From Pseudomonadota bacterium (GTDB lineage Bacteria > Pseudomonadota > Alphaproteobacteria > Azospirillales > Azospirillaceae): 8,555 nucleotides of DNA. Position 1 is the stretch's first letter; each line of letters starts with the position of its first letter. The translations under genes and the position numbers were made by a program. This document shows positions 1 through 5,745 of the stretch, piece after piece. The notes under the pieces were generated by a model, which was not told the DNA's origin, did no database searches, and was given only the letters and a program-made list of their open reading frames with translations. Where the stretch lies: the NCBI GenBank assembly GCA_023413605.1, contig JAEZPL010000830.1, positions 1 through 8,555 of the forward strand, read 5' to 3'.

Positions 1-39
1 GTCCCGCTCCATCTCTCCCACGACGCCCGCAAGGTCTGA
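1..39 (+). CDS. C-terminal end of an unidentified upstream gene (partial)
   Basis: The window opens inside a reading frame whose last 12 codons read VPLHLSHDARKV and end in TGA at 37-39. This frame leaves only 8 bases before the hisC start, a spacing typical of genes in one operon. The tail is too short to identify the protein. By position it could be another amino-acid biosynthesis gene cotranscribed with hisC, but that is inference only. The frame could also be a chance open stretch, though the tight junction argues for a real gene. Confidence 0.5.
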   Translation, partial: VPLHLSHDARKV

Positions 40-47
40 GATCCGAC

Positions 48-1139
48 ATGACCCAGTCGAACGGCCCGGTTCCTCGCCCGGGGATTCTCGATATCGCTCC
101 TTATGTCGGCGGTGAGCACGCGGGGCACATCCGCCTCGCCTCCAACGAAGGCGCGCTCGGCCCCAGCCCCCGCGCCGTGGAGGCGTACCAGCGCGCCGCC
201 GGGGAGCTGCACCGCTACCCGGACGGCGGTTCGGCCCAGCTGCGGAAGACCATCGCGGAGCGCTTCGGCCTGGACGCGGAGCGGATCGTCTGCGGCGCCG
301 GCTCCGACGAGCTGATCAGCCTGCTGATCCGCGCCTACGCGGGACCGGGGGACGAGGTGCTGTACTCACAGCACGGCTTCCTGATGTACCCGATCGGCGC
401 CAAGTCGGTCGGCGCCACCCCGGTGCAGGCGCCGGAAACGAACCTGACCACCGACGTGGACGCGCTGCTCGCCCATGTCACGCCGCGCACCAAGCTGGTC
501 TTCGTCGCCAACCCGAACAACCCGACCGGCACCTACATCTCCGCCGACGAGATGGCCCGCCTGCATGCCGGCCTGCCGTCGAACGTGGTCCTGGTGATCG
601 ACGCGGCCTACGCCGAGTACATGGGCGGCAACGACTATTCGGCGGGGCAGGAACTGGTGGACCGTCACCCGAACGTGGTGATGACCCGCACCTTCTCGAA
701 GATCTTCGCGCTCGGCTCCCTGCGTCTCGGCTGGGCCTACTGCCCGGCGGGCATCGCCGACGTGCTGAACCGCGTGCGCGGCCCCTTCAACGTCTCCTCG
801 GCGGCCCAGGCGGCCGGCGTCGCGGCGCTGGAGGACACGGAGTTCCTGGAGCGCTCCCGCGCCCACAACACCCAGTGGCGGGAGTGGTTCGCCGCCGAGG
901 TCGCGGCCCTCGGCCTGAAGACCCACCCCAGCGTGACCAACTTCATCCTGGTGGACTTCGCCGGCCAGAAGCCCGGCAAGGACGACGCCGAGGCGGCCCG
1001 CCAGTTCCTGAAGGGCCGCGGCATCCTGGTCCGCCAGATGCCCTCCTACGGCCTGCCCAGCTGCCTGCGCGTGACCATCGGCAACGAGGCCGAAATGCGC
1101 GAGGTCGTGGCCGCGCTGAAGGACTTCCTGGCGGCGTAA
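48..1139 (+). CDS. hisC: Histidinol-phosphate aminotransferase (possible aromatic aminotransferase)
   Basis: A 363-residue fold-type I PLP aminotransferase of normal HisC length. It converts imidazole-acetol phosphate plus glutamate to histidinol phosphate in the cytoplasm. Visible landmarks are SNEGALGPSP (residues 32-41, the N-terminal substrate loop, where many HisC proteins have NEN-x-x-G), RYPDG with Tyr57, GAGSDE (83-88, phosphate-side PLP contacts), NPNNPTG (155-161), DAAYAEY with Asp185 and Tyr188, the PLP-lysine motif SKIFALGSLRLG with Lys218 and Arg226, and the C-terminal substrate-carboxylate arginine in RVTIG (Arg341). The start at 48 sits 8 bases after the previous stop, with only a weak TGAG ribosome site. 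The gene is followed by a strong terminator, so it is the last gene of its transcript. HisC-family proteins near tyrC often also transaminate phenylpyruvate, 4-hydroxyphenylpyruvate or prephenate. That dual role is plausible but not shown by the sequence. Confidence 0.95.
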   Translation: MTQSNGPVPRPGILDIAPYVGGEHAGHIRLASNEGALGPSPRAVEAYQRAAGELHRYPDGGSAQLRKTIAERFGLDAERIVCGAGSDELISLLIRAYAGPGDEVLYSQHGFLMYPIGAKSVGATPVQAPETNLTTDVDALLAHVTPRTKLVFVANPNNPTGTYISADEMARLHAGLPSNVVLVIDAAYAEYMGGNDYSAGQELVDRHPNVVMTRTFSKIFALGSLRLGWAYCPAGIADVLNRVRGPFNVSSAAQAAGVAALEDTEFLERSRAHNTQWREWFAAEVAALGLKTHPSVTNFILVDFAGQKPGKDDAEAARQFLKGRGILVRQMPSYGLPSCLRVTIGNEAEMREVVAALKDFLAA

Positions 1140-1161
1140 ACAGCGCGACCCGGATTCGAGA

Positions 1162-1198
1162 CGAAGGGGTCGGCCTCGCGCCGGCCCCTTCGCTTTTT
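1162..1198 (+). terminator. Intrinsic terminator after hisC
   Basis: The arms 1162-1174 and 1180-1192 form a 13-bp stem with a single T-G wobble and a 5-base loop (CTCGC). Five T residues follow at 1194-1198. It lies 23 bases after the hisC stop, so it should end the hisC transcript and separate it from tyrC. Confidence 0.88.
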
Positions 1199-1217
1199 GG
1201 ACCCCGGTCATTTTCAC

Positions 1218-1246
1218 TTGGTCGGGGGGCGGCTTGGTGCTTTATA
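1218..1246 (+). promoter_or_regulatory. Candidate promoter for tyrC
   Basis: TTGGTC at 1218-1223 and TTTATA at 1241-1246 are separated by 17 bases, the preferred spacing for a housekeeping sigma factor. They lie between the hisC terminator and tyrC, where a new promoter is needed. Both hexamers match the consensus only partly. TATAGC at 1243-1248 is an alternative -10. A small inverted repeat, GGTAC-G-GTACC, lies at 1276-1286, just before the tyrC start, and may be coincidental. Confidence 0.4.
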
Positions 1247-1292
1247 GCGGGGCGTTCTGCAACCATCCCGCAGCCGGTACGGTACCCCCATC

Positions 1293-2198
1293 ATGAGCGA
1301 CAACGCCTCTCCCGCGGCCGCCCCCCTGTTCGACCGCGTCGCCATCCTCGGCATCGGCCTGATCGGTTCCTCCCTGGCGCGGGCGCTGCGGGAGTATGGG
1401 GTGGCGCGGCACGTCGTGTGCGGCGACCGCAGCCCCGAGGTCTGCGCCAAGGCGCTGGAACTGGGCATCGTGGAGCAGGCGACGCCCGATCTGGCGGTCG
1501 CCCTGGACGGGGCGGACCTCGTGATCCTCGCCACCCCCGTGGGCGCCTTCGCCGAGGTGGGGGAGCGCATCGGGCCGCTGCTGCGCCCCGGCATGATCGT
1601 GACCGACGTCGGCTCGGTGAAGCAGGCGGTGCTGCGCGACGTCGGGCCGCACATCCCCGAGGGCGTGCACCTGATCCCCGGCCACCCCGTCGCCGGCACG
1701 GAGCATTCCGGCCCCGAGGCCGGCTTCGCCACCCTGTTCCAGGGCCGCTGGTGCATCGTCACCCCGCCGTCCGGCGCCCGTGAGGAGGCGGTGGAGAAGG
1801 TCGTGGAGATGTGGCGCCGCGTCGGCTCCACGGTCGAGCTGATGGACGCCAACCACCACGACCGCGTGCTGGCCATCACCTCGCACCTGCCGCACCTGAT
1901 CGCCTACACCATCGTCGGCACCGCGTCCGACCTGGAGGACGACACCAAGTCCGAGGTCATCAAGTTCTCGGCCGGCGGCTTCCGCGACTTCACCCGCATC
2001 GCCGCCAGCGACCCGGTGATGTGGCGCGACGTGTTCCTGAACAACCGCGAAGCGGTTCTGGAAATCCTCCAGCGCTTCACGGAGGACCTGACCGCCCTTC
2101 AGCGCGCCATCCGCTGGGGCGAGGGCGAGCAGCTTCAGGACCACTTCACCAAGACCCGCGCCATCCGCCGCGGCATCATCGACGCCAAGCAGGCATAG
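1293..2198 (+). CDS. tyrC: Prephenate/arogenate (cyclohexadienyl) dehydrogenase
   Basis: A 301-residue TyrA-family dehydrogenase with no fused chorismate mutase domain. It oxidatively decarboxylates prephenate to 4-hydroxyphenylpyruvate and/or arogenate to tyrosine with NAD(P)+. The N-terminal Rossmann domain starts with VAILGIGLIGSSLARAL (GxGxxG at residues 20-25), with Asp45 at the end of the second strand, which favours NAD. Further motifs are TPVG (81-84), TDVGSVK (104-110), HPVAGTEHSG (131-140, with the conserved active-site His131), NHHD (187-190), SHLPH (197-201) and GFRDFTRIA (229-237) in the helical C-terminal domain. I kept the ATG at 1293 because no other standard start lies in frame back to a TAG at 1245 and the Rossmann strand begins about 15 residues in. 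No clear Shine-Dalgarno sequence precedes it. I cannot tell prephenate from arogenate specificity. Confidence 0.92.
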   Translation: MSDNASPAAAPLFDRVAILGIGLIGSSLARALREYGVARHVVCGDRSPEVCAKALELGIVEQATPDLAVALDGADLVILATPVGAFAEVGERIGPLLRPGMIVTDVGSVKQAVLRDVGPHIPEGVHLIPGHPVAGTEHSGPEAGFATLFQGRWCIVTPPSGAREEAVEKVVEMWRRVGSTVELMDANHHDRVLAITSHLPHLIAYTIVGTASDLEDDTKSEVIKFSAGGFRDFTRIAASDPVMWRDVFLNNREAVLEILQRFTEDLTALQRAIRWGEGEQLQDHFTKTRAIRRGIIDAKQA

Positions 2199-2265
2199 GC
2201 GCCATTCGGCGCAGGCGTGAGCGCCATTCGGCGCAGGCGTAAGCGCCCTCCAGGCGCCTCACGCC
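2199..2265. repeat. Tandem 22-base repeat with three hairpins between convergent genes
   Basis: A 20-base sequence at 2199-2218 recurs exactly at 2221-2240, giving a 22-base period. Each copy contains GCGCC-ATTC-GGCGC, a 5-bp hairpin. A third hairpin in the series follows at 2243-2257 (GCGCC-CTCCA-GGCGC), flanked by GGCGT (2236-2240) and ACGCC (2261-2265), which can pair to lengthen the stem. The block fills the space between the tyrC stop and the ade stop, and its end overlaps the ade stop codon. It may act as a two-way terminator, but it has no T run on either strand. Confidence 0.8.
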
Positions 2266-3968
2266 GCGATCAGTTCGAACCGGTCCACGTCCACCAGCCC
2301 GCGGTCGGTGATCTTCAGGTGCGGGATCACCGGCAGCGGCAGGAAGGCCAGCTGCAGGAAGGGCTCGGCCAGCGGGCAGCCCATGTCGCGGACCGACGCG
2401 CGCAGGCTGCGCAGGTGGCGCTCCACCGTCTCGAACGGCTCCAGGCTCATCAGCCCGGCCAGCGGCAGGGCCAGTTCGCCCACCACCGTGCCGTTGCGCA
2501 CGGCGACGAAGCCGCCTTGCAGCTCGATCAGGCGGTTGACGGCGATGGCCATGTCCTCGTCGCTCGCCCCCACCACGCAGATGTTGTGGCTGTCGGGCCC
2601 GACGGAGGAGGCCTGCGCCCCCTCCTTGAACTGGAATCCCTGGGCGAAGCCCCGGCCGATGTTCTGGTTGGTGCCGTGGCGGGCGAAGACGCAGATCTTC
2701 AGGATGTCGCGCTCCGGATCGGCGACGAGATGCCCGTCCTTCGCCGGCACCTCCAGCCGCAGGTGCGCGGTGATGATCTTGCCCGGCAGCACCCCGATCA
2801 CCGACTGGACGGAGCCGCCGGCCGGCACCGCGAAGTCCTCCGCCGCCACCGGATGCAGCTTGACGGAGCGCAGTCCCACCGGGCTGATCGCCGGGCGGCC
2901 GGCGAAGCTTTCCGGAGTCACCACCCGGCCGCCGTGGATCACGCGGTTGACCGCACAGGTTTCCAGGTCGTCCAGCAGCACGAGGTCGGCGCGCTGCCCC
3001 GGCGCCACCAGCCCGCGATCGAACAGGCCGAAGCTGCGCGCCGCCGACCATGTGGCCGCGCGGTACACGTGCGCCACCGGCGCGCCCAGCCCGATGGCGG
3101 TGCGGATCAGGTGGTCCATATGCCCCTCCTCGGCGATGTCGAGGGGGTTGCGGTCGTCGGTGCAGAAGCCGAGGAAGGGGGACGTTTCCGGCTGGATCAC
3201 CGGGGCGAGCGCGTGCACGTCCTTCGACACCGACCCGTCGCGGATCAGCACCTGCATGCCCTTGCGCAGCTTCTCCATCGCCTCGGGCGCGCTGGTCGTC
3301 TCGTGGCAGTTGCGGATGCCGCAGGAAAGGTAGGCGTTCAGCTCCCGCCCGCTCAGCAGCGGGGCGTGCCCGTCGATGTGCCGCCCGTCGAAGGCGGCCA
3401 GCTTGTCCAGCACGCTGTCGATCTTGTGGAACACGCCGGGGAAGTTCATGAACTCCGCCAGCCCCAGCACCTTCGGGTGGTCCTTGTGGCGGACGAGGTC
3501 CGGCGCCTCCAGCCGCGCGCCGGAGGTCTCCAGCTCCGTCGCCGGCACGCAGGAGGACAGCTGCACGCGCAGGTCCATCGTCGTGCCTTCCGCGCAGTCC
3601 AGGAAATAGCGCAGGCCCTTTTCGCCCAGCACGTTGCAGATCTCGTGCGGGTCGCAGATGGCCGTGGTGGTGCCGCGCGGCAGGACGCAGCGGTCGAACT
3701 CCAGCGGCGTGACGCAGGTGGATTCGCAATGGACGTGCGTGTCGATGAAGCCCGGCACGACCGTCAGGTTCCGCCCGTCGATCTCCTCCACCCCATCGTA
3801 GGACTCATAGGTGCCGACGATGCGGTCGCCGCAGACGGCGACGTCGCCCTGCGCCGTTTCGCCGGTCACGACGTTCAGGAACCGGGTGTTCTTGATGACC
3901 AGATCGGCCCTGGTTTCGCCCAACGCCTGACCGATGCGCTTTTTCAGATCGTCACGGCTGACCGCCAT
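2259..3968 (-). CDS. ade: Adenine deaminase
   Basis: A 569-residue amidohydrolase of the Ade family (EC 3.5.4.2), a metal enzyme that converts adenine to hypoxanthine plus ammonia for purine salvage or use as a nitrogen source. Seen in order: PGFIDTHVHCES with metal ligands His78 and His80, the family stretch LPRGTTTAICDPHEICNV (96-113), EFMNFPGV with Glu172 (likely bridging ligand), DGHAPLLSG with His201, NCHETTS with His222, CTDDRNP with Asp271/272 and EGHMDH around His283. The C-terminal Ade-specific part includes FARHGTNQNIGRGF and ASSVGPDSHN (453-462), followed by VGASDEDMA. The ATG is preceded about 8 bases upstream by a strong GAGGAGG ribosome site (- strand, 3983-3977). It lies 60 bases after the LprI-like gene on the same strand, so cotranscription is possible, but the functions are unrelated. 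Confidence 0.95.
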   Translation of the reverse strand: MAVSRDDLKKRIGQALGETRADLVIKNTRFLNVVTGETAQGDVAVCGDRIVGTYESYDGVEEIDGRNLTVVPGFIDTHVHCESTCVTPLEFDRCVLPRGTTTAICDPHEICNVLGEKGLRYFLDCAEGTTMDLRVQLSSCVPATELETSGARLEAPDLVRHKDHPKVLGLAEFMNFPGVFHKIDSVLDKLAAFDGRHIDGHAPLLSGRELNAYLSCGIRNCHETTSAPEAMEKLRKGMQVLIRDGSVSKDVHALAPVIQPETSPFLGFCTDDRNPLDIAEEGHMDHLIRTAIGLGAPVAHVYRAATWSAARSFGLFDRGLVAPGQRADLVLLDDLETCAVNRVIHGGRVVTPESFAGRPAISPVGLRSVKLHPVAAEDFAVPAGGSVQSVIGVLPGKIITAHLRLEVPAKDGHLVADPERDILKICVFARHGTNQNIGRGFAQGFQFKEGAQASSVGPDSHNICVVGASDEDMAIAVNRLIELQGGFVAVRNGTVVGELALPLAGLMSLEPFETVERHLRSLRASVRDMGCPLAEPFLQLAFLPLPVIPHLKITDRGLVDVDRFELIAA

Positions 3969-3989
3969 CGCGCCACCCTCCTCGCCTCG

Positions 3990-4026
3990 CCACCTCGGAT
4001 CCGTAGGTGGAGGGCGGCGACGCCGC
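3990..4026 (-). other. Hairpins between the LprI-like gene and ade
   Basis: CCACCT at 3990-3995 pairs with AGGTGG at 4005-4010 around a loop containing CGGATCCG. GCGGC (4014-4018) pairs with GCCGC (4022-4026) across a 3-base loop. Together they fill most of the 60-base gap. On the - strand neither is followed by a T run, so a classic terminator is unlikely. The first sits directly upstream of the ade ribosome site and could affect ade translation. This is weak evidence only. Confidence 0.3.
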
Positions 4027-4028
4027 GT

Positions 4029-4931
4029 TCAATTGGACTTTCCGTAACTCCGGGTGACCGCCTGGCTCCAGTCCTTGCCGTCGCAGGCCGGTTTCTCGAC
4101 GGATTCGGCCAGCGCCAGGGTGGTGCCCTCAACGCGGTAGCGCCATTTCACCCCACAGTCGCCCGACCCCCGCGCCAGTTCGAACAGTTCCACCACCTCG
4201 CCCCGGACGGACGGGATGCCGAGCGGGACGGCCTGCGGATCCACCCGGCGCTGCCCCTTCTCCACGGCCTCCACCCCCAGGCGCGCGGCGGTTCCCTTGG
4301 CCTTGTCCACCAGGAAGGGCGCGTAGGAGCACTGGTAGGCGCCGCAGTCCTCGGCCACCGCCACGAACAGCCGCCCGTCCGGCAGCGGGGCCGCGTAGCT
4401 GAAGCCGGCGTAGCGCTCGTAGGGCGACATCACCTCCGCCTCGCCCCCCGCGCCGGGGGCCGGCGGGCTGGGGAACAGGCCGACCAGGACATAGGCGACG
4501 AAGGCCGCTTCCTCCTCCGCCGCGGGGCCGGCGTTGGCCAGCGGGTCAATGGCCTGGGCGCGCGCCAGCGCCGTCGGCAGGATGCGCGGCCCGGCCTTGG
4601 CAATCACCGCGCGCAGCCGCTGGTCGTACAGCGACGCCAGCGTCCCGCGATCCTCGTTCGCCGCCTTGTAGGCGCGGGCACGCTCCAGCAGCCAGCGCAC
4701 CTGATCGCCCTTCAGCGACGAGGCCTGCTCCGCCGGCACGCCGTCGAGCGCCAGCTTGTAGGCGCGGTCGAGCAGCCGGTCCATGGCGGCCAGCGCCTCG
4801 TCGGCGCAGACGGCCTTCTCCACGGGCTGCGACGCCCGCGCGCAATCGAAGCTCGGCGCGGTCGCGGCAATGGCGGGAGCGGCGGCAAGGGTCAGCAGGG
4901 TGAGCGGAGCGAGAAGGGCGGCCGGGCGCAT
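4029..4931 (-). CDS. Exported LprI/DUF1311-type protein with an extra C-terminal domain
   Basis: A 300-residue protein with an N-terminal signal peptide: Arg2, a hydrophobic core at residues 4-19, and a likely cleavage near AIA-AT at 20-24. It is therefore probably periplasmic. Residues 27-110 resemble the lysozyme-inhibitor LprI/DUF1311 family: SFDCARASQPVEKAVC gives the typical FDC...E..IC pattern with Cys30 and Cys42, followed by helices with LDRAYK and YDQRL. Family members are exported and some inhibit lysozyme. Function here is not established. The remaining 180 residues hold four more cysteines (196, 201, 259, 283), including EDCGAYQCSYAPFLVDKA. They may form a second disulfide-bonded beta domain. 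I considered a DUF1176-like fold but cannot confirm it. No clear ribosome site precedes the ATG. The signal peptide supports this start. Confidence 0.72.
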   Translation of the reverse strand: MRPAALLAPLTLLTLAAAPAIAATAPSFDCARASQPVEKAVCADEALAAMDRLLDRAYKLALDGVPAEQASSLKGDQVRWLLERARAYKAANEDRGTLASLYDQRLRAVIAKAGPRILPTALARAQAIDPLANAGPAAEEEAAFVAYVLVGLFPSPPAPGAGGEAEVMSPYERYAGFSYAAPLPDGRLFVAVAEDCGAYQCSYAPFLVDKAKGTAARLGVEAVEKGQRRVDPQAVPLGIPSVRGEVVELFELARGSGDCGVKWRYRVEGTTLALAESVEKPACDGKDWSQAVTRSYGKSN

Positions 4932-4967
4932 GGAACCGTCGGTCGTTGTCGGGAACGGACCCCTACC

Positions 4968-5057
4968 CTACCCCCCGTGGCTCGTCCCAGGGCGAGAATT
5001 TTTCCGCCATGATCCCCGCCAATTTTTCCGACCTTCCCCGCCCGACTTTTTCCGCAT
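4968..5057 (-). CDS. Possible 29-residue basic ORF carrying an 8-residue repeat
   Basis: An ATG on the - strand at 5057-5055 opens a 29-codon frame that ends in TAG at 4970-4968. It starts 8 bases after the lipoprotein stop codon, with a GGAAG ribosome-site-like sequence overlapping the end of that gene. The peptide begins MRKKSGGEG and contains RKK, RKN and RKN at exact 8-residue intervals, a direct result of the 24-base DNA repeat. It is strongly basic, with no hydrophobic segment. It may be a real small protein coupled to the lipoprotein gene, or only a by-product of the repeats. I favour neither firmly. Confidence 0.22.
   Translation of the reverse strand: MRKKSGGEGRKNWRGSWRKNSRPGTSHGG
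4999..5054. repeat. Three TTTTTCCG copies phased at exactly 24 bases
   Basis: TTTTTCCG occurs at 4999-5006, 5023-5030 and 5047-5054 (CGGAAAAA on the - strand). The intervals are exactly 24 bases. The sequence between copies is C-rich and partly similar between the first two units. The array lies 68 to 123 bases upstream of the LprI-like gene start and just downstream of the lipoprotein stop. It could be a set of protein-binding sites near the promoter of the LprI-like gene, or a low-copy tandem repeat. Confidence 0.75.
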
Positions 5058-5065
5058 CGTGAAAA

Positions 5066-5470
5066 TCACTTCCGCCCGTCCCCATACTTCCGGCAGTCGC
5101 GCTCGTCCGTGCCGGGGGCGGCGCGTCCGCCGTTGGAGGTTTCATAGCGGGGATCGTCGCACCGCCCGTTGTTCGCGTATGAGCGGTGCGCGCGGTGCGA
5201 GCCCCACCCGTAGCGGCCCGGCGACCGGTAGTCCGGATACCCCCAGTAGGTGCGCGGGGCGACCCGGTAGGCCGGCACGCCGTAGCCATACTCGTAGGCG
5301 GGCGCGCCGTAGCCATAGCCGTACCCATAGCTGGAACCGTAGGAACCATAAGGCTCGTAGCCGCCGGAGGAGATCTGAAGGCCGCTGACGTTGCAGGCCG
5401 ACAGCGCCAGAAGGGCGGCGGGCAGAAGAACGGCCGGAAGAATCCGGTGAAGCGGCAGGGCGGTGATCAT
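5066..5470 (-). CDS. Small tyrosine/glycine-rich lipoprotein
   Basis: A 134-residue protein with a lipoprotein signal peptide: a hydrophobic stretch at residues 10-22 and the lipobox LSAC with Cys26 as the lipidated residue. The +2 residue is Asn, which suggests outer-membrane sorting. Residues 37-90 are low-complexity and rich in Tyr and Gly (YGSYGSSYGYGYGYG). The C-terminal segment holds NNGRCDDPRYE (100-110) and, after a gap, DERDC (122-126). This recalls the NDG.CDDPR(Y/F)...DC motif of a small cysteine-containing domain seen in exported bacterial proteins, with Cys104 and Cys126 likely disulfide-linked. No function can be assigned. It is the only ATG start in frame and has no clear ribosome site. 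It diverges from the chemoreceptor gene. Confidence 0.75.
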   Translation of the reverse strand: MITALPLHRILPAVLLPAALLALSACNVSGLQISSGGYEPYGSYGSSYGYGYGYGAPAYEYGYGVPAYRVAPRTYWGYPDYRSPGRYGWGSHRAHRSYANNGRCDDPRYETSNGGRAAPGTDERDCRKYGDGRK

Positions 5471-5745
5471 GGTGCACCGGTGGGGTCGGGATGCGGTGTG
5501 TGTCCACCCCTATGAACGGCCCGCGGGGCGGTTTATTCCAGCACCGTCCGAGAGCGCCATGCGCCGCGCAACAGATCATTATGCTGATTGTTCGCTGTCA
5601 ATACCATATGCAATGACACGAAACCTGCCCCACGCGTCAGCGGCAACGTGTCATGGAACCGTTTAACATTTCAGCAACGAAGGAAGCGTTCATTATTGTT
5701 CCGTCAATGGCGACGAAAGAGCGCCGCCTTGGGGGACGTCCAACG
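5471..5745. promoter_or_regulatory. Divergent control region between lipoprotein and chemoreceptor genes
   Basis: This 275-base gap is less GC-rich around 5570-5720, as expected of promoters. On the - strand a perfect TTGACA (plus-strand positions 5601 to 5596) faces the lipoprotein gene, with AATGAT-like bases 15 further on, a short spacing. An 8-base inverted repeat, ATGACACG at 5613-5620 and CGTGTCAT at 5647-5654, is separated by 26 bases and could be a paired operator. GGTGCACC (5471-5478) overlaps CACCGGTG (5475-5482) just upstream of the lipoprotein start. I could not place a convincing + strand promoter for the chemoreceptor. Confidence 0.4.

Noticed and set aside
875..1783. + strand frame of 302 codons spanning the end of hisC, the terminator and the start of tyrC
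   Set aside because: It runs out of frame through two well-supported genes and the terminator, and its Arg/Pro/Gly-rich composition is typical of a shadow.
2217..5012. A very long + strand open frame (931 codons) across the ade and LprI-like region
   Set aside because: It is antisense to clear genes, has an unnatural Arg/His/Gln/Ala-rich composition and no domain. Such shadows are common in GC-rich DNA.
5653..5745. Upstream ATG extending the chemoreceptor by 31 residues
   Set aside because: The extension would place a polar, non-conserved segment ahead of the first membrane helix, and the extension overlaps one arm of an inverted repeat. The ATGs at 5746/5749 give a normal chemoreceptor N-terminus.
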